Source of the DNA: Pectobacterium carotovorum
GTDB lineage: Bacteria; Pseudomonadota; Gammaproteobacteria; Enterobacterales; Enterobacteriaceae
NCBI GenBank assembly: GCA_016415585.1
Contig: CP066552.1
Location: 1,798,001 to 1,862,000, forward strand
DNA: 64,000 nt
Direction of reading: 5' to 3'
Made by a program: the position numbers and the translations under genes. Below are positions 19,487-28,199 of this stretch, piece after piece. Numbering within the stretch: position 1 is the first letter of the stretch; each line of letters begins with the position of its first letter. The notes below the pieces were generated by a model that ran no database searches, was not told the DNA's origin, and saw only the letters and a program-made list of their open reading frames with translations.

Positions 19487-20899
19487 CTATTCCAATGCGT
19501 ATTCAATCCTGTTTCGGCCGTTGGCTTTGGCCTGATAGAGTGCATCGTCTGCTGCTTTTATCAGGCATTCATAGTCTGGATGACCACTATAGACGGCGAT
19601 GCCTGCGCTGATAGTCATGGTAACGCGTGCACCGTTTTGCAGATGAATCGGATGATCCTGAATTTTCTTTCTGAGGCGATCGATGATGGTATGGGCTGCG
19701 GCTTTGGGTGTTTCAATCAGCACGATCATAAACTCTTCCCCACCATAACGGAAAACATAGTCACTGTTTCTCGTACTTTCATACAGAATCTCGGCAATTC
19801 TTTTTAACATGCTATCGCCAGTTGCGTGACCATAGGTGTCATTAACGGATTTAAAATGGTCAATGTCAATCATGGCGATACTCAGTGGTGTATTTGAGTG
19901 CATTGCCAGCGATATTTCATGCCTGAGAATGGTGGGTAGGAAGCGACGGTTTAGCAGAAGGGTTAGCGTATCCTTGCCACTCTCCAGTTTTTGGACTTCG
20001 TCAAATAGTGACCCCAGCAGCATATTTATTTTATAAATTTTGCTTCTGACCGCTTTAAGTAGTGGAGCATAATCCTGCTGCGTCAGTAGTGCAGAGTTGC
20101 TATAGCTGCGAATGTACTCATCGGTTTCAGTCATGATGGTAGCGATAGTACGAATTCCCTGAATGTTACTGAAGCTGGATTTCCCCTTATGGTTAAACCA
20201 CAGGCCAAAATCTGAATCACTCAAATCCTGGATGCTGGAAAGGGGAGTACCGGTAGCAACGCTAAAAATGAAGGCATTTTCCCAATTTAGCAGCGATGCA
20301 TTTTGCCGCTCTCTCTCCATACTGGCATTTTCCAGAATAGAAAACAGCCGGTAGGATTCTTCATTTTTTGCGGCCATATCGTGTGATTGTGAATACGTCT
20401 TGCTCATTATCTCTATAGCAATATCCATGGAAATAGAAGTGAAACGCATGGCATCAAAGCATAGTGCTTTATCGCTTGCCACTTGTGCGATTTCTTCATA
20501 AAGGTGCCATTTTAGACGTCGCGCTCCGCGTTCAACTAGATCGACGGGAATACCTATACGAGCATGAACCTGACCAATTTTCTTTTGATGGCTAATTAGT
20601 TCAGCGAGGTGAGTTCCCGTGTTCGTTAGAATGACCGCTATCCATTTACTCATGGAACCATGGAGCCGATCGTGGACTTGCTGGCTGGAAAGAAAAAGGG
20701 AAGCCTCCTGATCTTTGAGCATGTAGGAATAAAAATCGTCAGCGAAGTCTGCTGCTTTCTGAGCAGCAAGGGTACGCAGTAGATTAAAAGATTTTTGTGA
20801 GGTTGTGGCTATCAATTGCATCCATTCTGATGTTATGACTTGATTGTAGTCTGGCTCATCGTTATCTCTCTGCTCATTAACGTTCAATAATTCGTTCAA
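19487..20899 (-). CDS. dosC: Globin-coupled oxygen-sensing diguanylate cyclase
   Basis: A 470-residue protein that makes cyclic di-GMP from GTP under control of a heme sensor. Residues about 20-170 are a sensor globin with proximal His112 (IGQVHARIGIPVDL) and a distal-pocket Tyr57. A middle helical domain follows (FGLWFNHKGKSSFS, also in E. coli DosC), then a GGDEF domain at about 310-470. The active site is GGEEF (386-390), and the product-inhibition I-site RNSD (377-380) lies exactly five residues before it. It corresponds to E. coli DosC and to the well-studied Pectobacterium globin-coupled sensor. Its position next to a chemoreceptor and the flagellar locus fits a switch between motility and sessile life; no dosP phosphodiesterase is adjacent. 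Confidence 0.92.
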   Translation of the reverse strand: MNELLNVNEQRDNDEPDYNQVITSEWMQLIATTSQKSFNLLRTLAAQKAADFADDFYSYMLKDQEASLFLSSQQVHDRLHGSMSKWIAVILTNTGTHLAELISHQKKIGQVHARIGIPVDLVERGARRLKWHLYEEIAQVASDKALCFDAMRFTSISMDIAIEIMSKTYSQSHDMAAKNEESYRLFSILENASMERERQNASLLNWENAFIFSVATGTPLSSIQDLSDSDFGLWFNHKGKSSFSNIQGIRTIATIMTETDEYIRSYSNSALLTQQDYAPLLKAVRSKIYKINMLLGSLFDEVQKLESGKDTLTLLLNRRFLPTILRHEISLAMHSNTPLSIAMIDIDHFKSVNDTYGHATGDSMLKRIAEILYESTRNSDYVFRYGGEEFMIVLIETPKAAAHTIIDRLRKKIQDHPIHLQNGARVTMTISAGIAVYSGHPDYECLIKAADDALYQAKANGRNRIEYALE

Positions 20900-21110
20900 C
20901 TTTTAATCTCTTTTGTGAATATGCTGGATGTACTAGGATAGAAACGATCAACTTTCTTGCCTGAATGATTGATATTTAATGACAGAGAGGGTCTATATGC
21001 CGTTGTTAAAAATAAATAAAATTAATCATTTCATACAGGCACTATTATTACCGTAGCCATGAATGATAATGCTGTTTTTTTGATGTTAGAAGCTATTTTG
21101 AGATAATTTT

Positions 21111-21314
21111 ATGAAAGTTAATGATTTAGTTACTGTCAAAACTGATGGGAAGACGCGCCGGGAAGGTATAGTTCTGGCTGTGGAAACGTTTCAGGAAGGG
21201 ATTATGTATTTAGTTGCATTAAAAGATTACCCTGCTGGTATCTGGTTTTTCAATGAGGTTGACAGTAAAGACGGGACGTTTGTTGAGCCAAAGATCTTGC
21301 CAGAAAAAGAGTAA
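21111..21314 (+). CDS. Conserved small protein, unknown function
   Basis: Sixty-seven residues, acidic, with a predicted small beta-barrel pattern ([19 protein letters not shown], then [20 protein letters not shown]). No signal peptide or membrane segment. The start is the ATG at 21111, preceded by a weak purine stretch. It is divergent from dosC and convergent with the next chemoreceptor gene. I think it is a real enterobacterial gene because of the balanced composition and terminator context, but I cannot name it. Confidence 0.65.
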   Translation: MKVNDLVTVKTDGKTRREGIVLAVETFQEGIMYLVALKDYPAGIWFFNEVDSKDGTFVEPKILPEKE

Positions 21315-21333
21315 AGGGGAACACACCGATATA

Positions 21334-21361
21334 CGAGCATTGTCCGAGTGAACAATGCTCG
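21334..21361. terminator. Bidirectional terminator hairpin
   Basis: CGAGCATTGT and ACAATGCTCG form a perfect 10-bp stem between two convergent genes (21111 plus and 21383 minus); an outer pairing (ACCGATA / TCGGT) extends it. Confidence 0.7.
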
Positions 21362-21382
21362 CAGTGACGTCGGTATCCAGTA

Positions 21383-23104
21383 TTAGAACGTTTCCCAGTT
21401 ACCGTTTTCCGTATTGGTTTGACGGGGGAGGGCAAGTGAGGTCTGAGCTTTTGCGGCCAGAGCGTTTGGCCGAATAGGGGCTGAATGAGCGCTTGACAAA
21501 TGGTTGGATAACTTAAATGTCGCAACTGTACGGGTGAGCAATGCAGCTTGCTCTTCTAGCGATGCTGCAGCGGCACTGGCTTCTTGAACGAGCGAAGCAT
21601 TTTGCTGTGTTACGCTGTCCATTTCAGAGATCGCCTGACCGACCTGAGTAATTCCTCGACTTTGTTCGTCAGACGCAGAAGCAATCTCACCCATGATGTC
21701 GGTGACGTTAGTGACGGCATCGACGATCTCTTTCATGGTTTGACCTGCGTTATCAACCAGAACAGAACCACTGTTGACTAGGTTGACGGACTCAGAAATC
21801 AGCGTTTCTATTTCTTTTGCGGCTTGCGCACTGCGTTGTGCGAGGCTGCGAACTTCACTGGCGACGACGGCAAAACCGCGCCCCTGCTCTCCCGCTCTGG
21901 CTGCTTCGACCGCCGCATTTAGTGCGAGAATATTTGTTTGGAAAGCAATACTGTTGATAACGCTGGTAATCTCAGATATTTTCTTTGAGCTACCTGAAAT
22001 ACTGTTCATCGTGTTAACAACGTTTGCAACGATCTCACCACCTTGCTTGGCCTTTCCTGAGGCATTTGCCGCGAGTTGGCTCGCATGGTGCGCATTTTCT
22101 GAGTTTTGTTTCACGGTTGCGGTTAATTGCTCCATGCTTGCCGCGGTTTGTTCCAGTGCTGCGGCTTGCTGTTCAGTTCGTGAAGAAAGATCAGTATTAC
22201 CAGATGAGATTTCCGTCGAACCTTGATAAATAGAGTCCGCGCTTTCTCTAACGGTAGTAACAGTCGTAACCAAAGAAGACTGCATCTGTTGAACGTTGTT
22301 GGCTAGTGTGCCAATTTCATTTCTACCATAACGGTCTGATATTTGAGTTAAATCGCCCTGCGCAATACGCTGAATTCTCGTAACTAGCTGATTCATTGGT
22401 TTGATGAGAATGCTTCTCAGAAGGAAGAACGTTAGGAGCGTTAAAAGGGTCGCCAGAGCAAAGCTGCCGCCCATCAGTGAATACCCGAGTAGCGCGTTTT
22501 TATGCGCAATTTCGTTTAATTCTTTCGCTCTTTGCGTGCGGTAAGCGACAGCCTCTAACAAATATTTGTTATAGGCCAAATCCAAAACCCGGGTTTCTTC
22601 AGATTCGAGGGTGATAACCTCTTCAAACAACCCTTGTTTTGCTGCAGTGAGCATCAACATAAGGCCTTGATTGACATAAGCATCATAGGATTTGCGCAAA
22701 TCGCTGTCCAACGCCATATCCTGCTGTGTTTTAACAGGACGCTCTTCATAGACAATGAATGCTTTTTTTGACTGTTCCAGCCGCTGTTCAGCTTGCTTCA
22801 GGTTGTCATTGAAGACCTGAGAGTCGCCAATACGTGCCGCCGCCGCCGCCTGGATTAGCAACAGGCGCGCTGTACGAAGATGGTTGGAGCTGTTTGAGAT
22901 CCCCATTCGGGTATCGATTTCTTGTGTAACGTCGTCTAATGACTGATTGCTGCTTTGTAGAAAGTAGCTGGATGTGCCGATAGATGCTGCAAATAACAGC
23001 ATGATACCACCCAGAATAATAACGAATAAGGGAACTAGCCGTAAATTGCTCAGCATGCTGGTTTCGGCGTGCTGCTCAGACTTTGAAGTTATTTTCATAT
23101 CCAT
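21383..23104 (-). CDS. Methyl-accepting chemotaxis protein
   Basis: A 573-residue transmembrane chemoreceptor. TM1 is at about 25-50, a four-helix-bundle ligand domain follows (about 50-210), then TM2 (about 210-232), HAMP ([19 protein letters not shown]), methylation helices and the signalling tip [20 protein letters not shown]. It ends in NWETF, the docking pentapeptide for CheR and CheB, so it is a full-length high-abundance type receptor. The ligand domain matches the second receptor (30876) poorly but the cytoplasmic part is nearly the same. It is monocistronic, with its own sigma-28 promoter. The first ATG at 23104 was kept; the one at 23098 is an equal choice. The ligand is unknown. 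Confidence 0.93.
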   Translation of the reverse strand: MDMKITSKSEQHAETSMLSNLRLVPLFVIILGGIMLLFAASIGTSSYFLQSSNQSLDDVTQEIDTRMGISNSSNHLRTARLLLIQAAAAARIGDSQVFNDNLKQAEQRLEQSKKAFIVYEERPVKTQQDMALDSDLRKSYDAYVNQGLMLMLTAAKQGLFEEVITLESEETRVLDLAYNKYLLEAVAYRTQRAKELNEIAHKNALLGYSLMGGSFALATLLTLLTFFLLRSILIKPMNQLVTRIQRIAQGDLTQISDRYGRNEIGTLANNVQQMQSSLVTTVTTVRESADSIYQGSTEISSGNTDLSSRTEQQAAALEQTAASMEQLTATVKQNSENAHHASQLAANASGKAKQGGEIVANVVNTMNSISGSSKKISEITSVINSIAFQTNILALNAAVEAARAGEQGRGFAVVASEVRSLAQRSAQAAKEIETLISESVNLVNSGSVLVDNAGQTMKEIVDAVTNVTDIMGEIASASDEQSRGITQVGQAISEMDSVTQQNASLVQEASAAAASLEEQAALLTRTVATFKLSNHLSSAHSAPIRPNALAAKAQTSLALPRQTNTENGNWETF

Positions 23105-23217
23105 TCGCTCATTCTCAGGAATTTATGATTTACCATGCCACTAGTGGTGGCATTAGCGTTTAGGTTCTAGTGTCTACATTAATGACAATCCATTAGCTAA
23201 ACAACCAATGTAAAAGA

Positions 23218-23243
23218 TAATCGGCATATATTGAGAAACCTTA
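23218..23243 (-). promoter_or_regulatory. Sigma-28 promoter of the chemoreceptor gene
   Basis: On the minus strand TAAGGTTT, 10 nt, GCCGATTA closely match the FliA consensus TAAAGTTT-N11-GCCGATAA, with the spacer one shorter. It is about 115 bp upstream of the mcp start. Confidence 0.75.
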
Positions 23244-23413
23244 ATTAAATTCGGTGCGATCCTGATCACGTTTTTAACTCTTTAAAAAGAAAAGAGAAAG
23301 ACGTGATGAGAAATCATACAGAATGATAATAAAAAATAAAGAGCCTGCTTCCTAACTTTATTTGTGTAAGATTCAACGTTACTATAGCGGATTTATCTTC
23401 GGAGGAATTCTTC

Positions 23414-24358
23414 TTGGAAAAGCGCAAGCATTTTTTTTCTGATAAGAAAGTTGTTTTTTTTATCGCCACATTATGCTGTTTGCTCTGGGGAAGTGCTTAT
23501 CCAGCAATTAAAAATGGCTATGAGCTGTTTCACATTGCAGATAAGGATATTCCTGGAAAACTCGTTTTTGCAGGCTATCGGTTCGCATTCGCTGGGCTGT
23601 TGCTTTTGGTACTTGCTGTATTAAGCGGGCGCTCCATCGGGCGCTTTCAACGTGGACAGTTTGTTCAGTTGACTACCCTGGGAATATTCCAGACATCGTT
23701 GCAGTATGTTTTTTTTTATATTGGCCTGGCTTATACCACCGGTGTTAAAGGTTCGATCATGAATGCAACCAGTACTTTTTTCAGCGTACTGTTGGCTCAT
23801 TATCTATACCAAAATGATAAATTAAATATCAATAAACTAATTGGTTGTATATTGGGTTTCGTCGGGGTGATGGTCGTTAATGTCAACAGTAACGGAATGG
23901 ACATTGGTTTTACGCTGTTAGGCGATGGATTTGTTGTTATTGCCGCATTTGTTTTGTCTGCATCTACTATATATGGAAAGCGTATATCACAAACAATGGA
24001 TCCAACGGTGATGACAGGTTATCAACTGGCTATTGGCGGGGTTATTCTAACCATATCAGGATACTATACCGGCGGGACACTCACCATACCTAATTGGAAA
24101 GCCGTGCTGATACTTGGCTATCTTATTTTACTCTCTTCAGTCGCTTTTTCATTATGGAGCCAATTGCTGAAATATAATCGGGTCGGTATGGTCGCGCCAT
24201 TTAATTTCCTTATCCCTGTTTCTGGTACGCTGTTGTCAGCATTGTTTCTTAATGAAAGCATTCTGGAGTGGAAATATTTCTTTGCACTTGTCCTCGTATG
24301 CTCAGGCATTTGGCTAGTTAACCGAATTGTGAAAAGCGATCGGAAAACGCCTCAGTGA
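23414..24358 (+). CDS. DMT-superfamily (EamA) transporter
   Basis: A 314-residue inner-membrane protein with ten predicted helices and two EamA repeats (CCLLWGSAYPAIKNG in repeat 1, LLSSVAFSLWSQLLKYNRVG in repeat 2). Such proteins are usually exporters of amino acids or metabolites; the substrate cannot be told from the sequence. The start is a TTG at 23414, placed 8 nt after a strong GGAGG; no ATG fits. It is the last gene before the flhDC control region and has no evident operon partner. Confidence 0.85.
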   Translation: MEKRKHFFSDKKVVFFIATLCCLLWGSAYPAIKNGYELFHIADKDIPGKLVFAGYRFAFAGLLLLVLAVLSGRSIGRFQRGQFVQLTTLGIFQTSLQYVFFYIGLAYTTGVKGSIMNATSTFFSVLLAHYLYQNDKLNINKLIGCILGFVGVMVVNVNSNGMDIGFTLLGDGFVVIAAFVLSASTIYGKRISQTMDPTVMTGYQLAIGGVILTISGYYTGGTLTIPNWKAVLILGYLILLSSVAFSLWSQLLKYNRVGMVAPFNFLIPVSGTLLSALFLNESILEWKYFFALVLVCSGIWLVNRIVKSDRKTPQ

Positions 24359-24829
24359 TCCAACTCATTTATCGTCCTGAAGGCACTGTTTGTAGCGTGA
24401 TGTTTGAGCTTGCTGAAACCGTGAACCTCTTCATGCTGCAGTGCTTGCACTCAATCACAGAAAATTACTAATTTATTTAATATCAATATATTAACTCTTT
24501 ACCTACCTTTTAGCTGTTAGACCGATATGCTTTATTGCCGTTGAATTGTGTTCTGGCAGAGATAGATAAATGTTGCTCCATAACATGAAGTTAAGATTTT
24601 TTTTTGGTAGAAAGTGTAAGTTTTTCGTGAAAGGTATAAACTTACATAACGGTACATGTTTTTAGTGTAATAGATTTTTTTATATCTATCATTTAGATAG
24701 CAGTCAAATTGTTTTTTTTTATTATTTTTAATTTTCTTTTTTTGTAACGTTTAGTGCGTATTTTTGGTGTAAAAATAAGCACTGGAGTGATCTGACCAGA
24801 CAGGACTTGGCTCATAATGCTTTCATTTG

Positions 24830-24845
24830 TGTGATGTACATCACA
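24830..24845. promoter_or_regulatory. CRP-cAMP site upstream of flhDC
   Basis: TGTGATGTACATCACA is a perfect palindrome with both ideal half-sites. It lies about 72 bp upstream of the inferred start near 24910, the same spacing as reported for the E. coli flhDC promoter. Confidence 0.88.
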
Positions 24846-24873
24846 TAATGGCCAAAATCATTCTTCAGTCGCG

Positions 24874-24903
24874 TTGTGTGTGCTACGGATTAGGCGGTAC
24901 AGT
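24874..24903 (+). promoter_or_regulatory. Likely flhDC promoter
   Basis: TTGTGT, an 18-bp spacer and TACAGT give a start near 24910. The placement is supported mainly by its distance from the CRP site and from the RcsB box. Confidence 0.55.
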
Positions 24904-24913
24904 TGTGCTGTTT

Positions 24914-24927
24914 TAGGATTAATCCTA
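24914..24927. promoter_or_regulatory. RcsB/RcsAB box at the flhDC start
   Basis: TAGGATTAATCCTA is a perfect 14-bp palindrome fitting the RcsAB consensus (TAAGAATAATCCTA-like) and sits just downstream of the inferred transcription start, the position at which RcsB represses flhDC in E. coli. Confidence 0.8.
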
Positions 24928-25165
24928 TGCTTTAGTTAAAGCAAGTCTTCAGGATGGGACTAAAAAGCAACGGATGAACGGATTCGCAGCGTGATGCGTA
25001 AAGTTGGCAAGTAATGATTGCCCGAATAAGAAATGATAAAGCAGTAACTTGCAGTATCTGGCACCGATAATTTTTTATGCCATCAATGGAGAGTGATTTT
25101 CGAACTGGGCGATATGGTCTATCACCTAACTTATGTTTTAAACATAGCCTGTCGGGATGGGAAAT

Positions 25166-25516
25166 ATGGGTACCTCTGAATTACTCAAACACATTTATGA
25201 CATTAATCTGTCTTATTTGTTACTGGCGCAACGCTTAATTAATGATGAAAAAGCTTCTGCGATGTTTCGCTTGGGAATCAATGACGAAATGGCAGATATC
25301 TTGATGCAACTGACTTTACCACAGATGGTGAAATTGGCAGAAACTAACCAGCTGATATGCCATTTCCGTTTTAACGATCACAATACAATCAAAGTCTTGA
25401 CTCAGGAGTCACGTGTGGATGATTTGCAGCAAATCCATACGGGGATTTTGTTGTCGAGTAACTTATTACAACAGTTGACTTCGAAAGAAGAAAACTTGCC
25501 TAAGAAAAGGGCATAA
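25166..25516 (+). CDS. flhD: Flagellar master regulator subunit FlhD
   Basis: A 116-residue protein, co-activator in the FlhD4C2 complex that switches on class 2 flagellar promoters. The N-terminal [20 protein letters not shown] and the Cys-containing segment LICHFRF match the family. The start at 25166 was chosen because it gives the standard FlhD N-terminus and length; the ATG at 25157 adds three residues. flhC begins 3 bp after the stop. Confidence 0.97.
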   Translation: MGTSELLKHIYDINLSYLLLAQRLINDEKASAMFRLGINDEMADILMQLTLPQMVKLAETNQLICHFRFNDHNTIKVLTQESRVDDLQQIHTGILLSSNLLQQLTSKEENLPKKRA

Positions 25517-25519
25517 GTA

Positions 25520-26098
25520 ATGGCGGAGAAAAGTATTGTTCAGGAGGCGAAAGACATCCAATTGGCAATGGAGCTCATTTCGCTTGGTGCTCGTTTACAG
25601 ATGCTGGAAAGTGAAACTCAGTTAAGTCGTGGACGTTTGATTAAGCTGTACAAAGAACTTAGAGGAAGTCCGCCGCCAAAGGGAATGTTACCTTTTTCAA
25701 CGGATTGGTTTATGACTTGGGAACAAAATATTCATTCATCAATGTTCTACAACGCTTACAGCTTTTTAATCAAGAATGGGCAGTGTAGCGGTGTCGAAGC
25801 GGTTATTAAATCTTATCGGCTTTACCTAGAACAGTGTGCGCCGCAAAGCGATTCTCCTCTATTGGCATTGACGCGAGCCTGGACATTAGTTCGGTTTGTT
25901 GACAGCGGCATGCTGCAACTGTCGTCATGCAATTGCTGTAAAGGAATGTTCATTACTCACGCTCATCAACCTAAAAACAGTTTTGTCTGTAGTTTGTGCC
26001 AACCCCCTTCCAGAGCGGTAAAAAGGCGTAAACTTTCGCAAAATCTTGCCGATATAATACCTCAACTGCTGGATGAACAGGTAAAACACGCAGTCTGA
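25520..26098 (+). CDS. flhC: Flagellar master regulator subunit FlhC
   Basis: The 192-residue DNA-binding partner of FlhD. The zinc-binding cysteines are present near residues 138 to 160 (SCNCCKGMF and FVCSLC). The 3' end of the gene also contains a sigma-28 promoter serving motA. Confidence 0.97.
   Translation: MAEKSIVQEAKDIQLAMELISLGARLQMLESETQLSRGRLIKLYKELRGSPPPKGMLPFSTDWFMTWEQNIHSSMFYNAYSFLIKNGQCSGVEAVIKSYRLYLEQCAPQSDSPLLALTRAWTLVRFVDSGMLQLSSCNCCKGMFITHAHQPKNSFVCSLCQPPSRAVKRRKLSQNLADIIPQLLDEQVKHAV
26029..26055 (+). promoter_or_regulatory. Sigma-28 promoter of the motA operon
   Basis: TAAACTTT, 11 nt, GCCGATAT match the FliA consensus with correct spacing. The site lies within the last codons of flhC, about 180 bp before motA. 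Confidence 0.85.
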
Positions 26099-26116
26099 GC
26101 TTGTAGCGATTTGTGA

Positions 26117-26151
26117 ATCTATCACTGTTGGTTGTGAAAGCGGTGATAGAT
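26117..26151 (+). terminator. Terminator-like hairpin after flhC
   Basis: ATCTATCAC and GTGATAGAT form a perfect 9-bp stem with a 17-nt loop, followed by TTCTTCCTC. It would end or attenuate the flhDC transcript, but it also lies in the motA leader, so full termination would block the sigma-28 transcript as well. Confidence 0.5.
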
Positions 26152-26232
26152 TTCTTCCTCTAGAACGTCCTGGCTACGGCTCTGCTGTTTTATCTCACTT
26201 TCCGCCCACCTTTTTTATTATAAGGATTTCTT

Positions 26233-27120
26233 GTGCTGGTTATATTGGGTTATATCGTAATTGTGGCCTCGATACTCGGCGGTTATCTCATGGTCGGTGG
26301 GGCCTTGGGGGCGCTTTATCAACCTTCGGAGCTGCTGATTATCGGCGGTGCAGCGGTAGGTGCTTTCATCGTTGGCAATAATGGTAAGGCGATAAAGGCA
26401 ACACTTCGAGCGTTACCTCTTTTAGTCAAAAGCTCTAAGTACAATAAAGCATTGTATATGGATCTCATGGCCTTGCTCTTCCGATTGATGGCCAAATCTC
26501 GCCAGCAAGGTATGCTTTCCTTGGAATTTGATATTGATAATCCTCGCGAAAGTGAAATTTTCTCAAGCTATCCCAATATTCTTGCCGACAACAACGTGGT
26601 CGAATTTATCACCGACTATTTGCGATTGATGGTCAGCGGTAATATGAACGCGTTTGAGATTGAAACTCTGATGGATGAAGAGATTGAAACGATTGAACAT
26701 GAAAGTGAAGTCCCTGCATCCAGTTTGACGATGATGGGTGATGGCCTCCCTGCATTTGGTATCGTCGCTGCCGTTATGGGGGTGGTTCACTCATTGGCAT
26801 ACGTTGACCGTCCTGCCGCTGAGTTAGGGATGATGATCGCTCACGCCATGGTGGGTACTTTCCTGGGTATTCTGCTTGCTTACGGTTTTGTCTCTCCATT
26901 AGCCGCCTTACTGCGCCAGAAAAACGCAGAAAAAATCAAAGTATTACAGTGCATTAAAGTCACTTTACTATCGAGCCTTAATGGTTATGCTCCGCAAATT
27001 GCCGTTGAATTTGGACGTAAAACATTGTACTCAACGGAGCGTCCTTCCTTTACCGAATTGGAAGAGCACATTCGTCGCGTGAAATCGCCGACCCAGCCAG
27101 CGTCGGACAGTAACGCATGA
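26233..27120 (+). CDS. motA: Flagellar stator protein MotA
   Basis: A 295-residue inner-membrane proton-channel subunit with four helices and a large cytoplasmic loop carrying the charged residues that act on FliG. The conserved channel motif [20 protein letters not shown] and the block [19 protein letters not shown] are seen. The start is a GTG at 26233 following AAGGA; E. coli motA also uses GTG. It overlaps motB by 4 bp. Confidence 0.97.
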   Translation: MLVILGYIVIVASILGGYLMVGGALGALYQPSELLIIGGAAVGAFIVGNNGKAIKATLRALPLLVKSSKYNKALYMDLMALLFRLMAKSRQQGMLSLEFDIDNPRESEIFSSYPNILADNNVVEFITDYLRLMVSGNMNAFEIETLMDEEIETIEHESEVPASSLTMMGDGLPAFGIVAAVMGVVHSLAYVDRPAAELGMMIAHAMVGTFLGILLAYGFVSPLAALLRQKNAEKIKVLQCIKVTLLSSLNGYAPQIAVEFGRKTLYSTERPSFTELEEHIRRVKSPTQPASDSNA

Positions 27121-28172
27121 AACATCAGCATCCCATTATTCGCAAAAAGCGTAAGTCTGGGCATGGAGGGCACCATGGTGGCTCTTGGAAGATTGCCTAC
27201 GCTGACTTTATGACAGCAATGATGGCTTTGTTTCTGGTTATGTGGCTTATCGCCATTTCTACGCCAATGCAGTTGGCCCAAATTGCGGAGTATTTTCGTA
27301 CTCCACTAAAGGTTGCGTTAACTTCAGGCTCTAAATCAAGCGATAGTTCCAGCCCAATTCCTGGTGGGGGGAATGATCCTACTCAGCAAGATGGTGAAGT
27401 GAAAAAGGCCATCAAAACGGATAATGTGGAAAAGAAGCTGGATGAGGTTCGACTCAATAGGCTGCGGGAACGCTTGGATCAGTTAATTGAAGCCGATCCT
27501 CGATTACGTGCTCTTCGCCCACATCTGTTAATTGAAATGATTGATGAAGGCTTACGCATCCAAATCATCGATAGTCAAAATCGTCCCATGTTTAAAACTG
27601 GGAGCGCGCAGGTTGAGCCTTATATGCGAGATATCCTGCGTGCGATAGCCCCTATCCTGAACGATTTCCCTAATAAGCTGAGTATTTCAGGCCATACTGA
27701 TGATGTTCAGTATACGACAGGGGAACGTGGTTATAGTAACTGGGAATTATCCGCAGATCGTGCGAATGCATCACGTCGGGAGCTTATTTTTGGGGGGTTG
27801 TCTGATGGAAAAGTTTTGCGCGTTGTGGGTATGGCTGCGACAATGAGCCTCAAACAGGCGGCTGGCGGAAATGATGCGATTAACAGGCGCATCAGTTTGC
27901 TGGTATTGAGCAGACAAGCTCAAAAAGATATTGAAGAAGAAAATGCAGAAAGCTCTGCTGTAAACATAGACAAGGTGGAAAATTTACAAAATATGGAGTT
28001 GGATAAGCCTAAACCTACCACTCCGGCTGCCGAAAATAGTGATAACAACAATACGAGTGGAAGTGGTGGGGCATTACCACAACCAACCAATGGAGTTCCT
28101 GCTCCAGAGCGTCAGCAGCCAACGACAGCGTTGCCTGCTGCGCCCGATAGCCAGGCAACGCCTTCTCAATAA
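27117..28172 (+). CDS. motB: Flagellar stator protein MotB
   Basis: A 351-residue stator anchor. One transmembrane helix holds the proton-carrying Asp ([20 protein letters not shown]). The periplasmic OmpA-like domain ([29 protein letters not shown]) binds peptidoglycan. The C-terminal tail from about residue 290 is a low-complexity Pro/Asn/Gln-rich extension, longer than in E. coli MotB. Confidence 0.97.
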   Translation: MKHQHPIIRKKRKSGHGGHHGGSWKIAYADFMTAMMALFLVMWLIAISTPMQLAQIAEYFRTPLKVALTSGSKSSDSSSPIPGGGNDPTQQDGEVKKAIKTDNVEKKLDEVRLNRLRERLDQLIEADPRLRALRPHLLIEMIDEGLRIQIIDSQNRPMFKTGSAQVEPYMRDILRAIAPILNDFPNKLSISGHTDDVQYTTGERGYSNWELSADRANASRRELIFGGLSDGKVLRVVGMAATMSLKQAAGGNDAINRRISLLVLSRQAQKDIEEENAESSAVNIDKVENLQNMELDKPKPTTPAAENSDNNNTSGSGGALPQPTNGVPAPERQQPTTALPAAPDSQATPSQ

Positions 28173-28199
28173 GCCGCGATTCACAGCAGAGGTGACCAC

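Larger units (their letters stand above)
24359..25165 (+). promoter_or_regulatory. flhDC control region (about 800 bp)
   Basis: A long non-coding stretch. Its left half (about 24590-24760) is very AT-rich with repeated T-tracts, a typical curved H-NS-binding stretch. The right half has a CRP site, a promoter, an RcsB-type box and a leader of about 250 nt before flhD containing several GGA motifs that could bind CsrA/RsmA. No coding frame was recognised. Confidence 0.75.
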
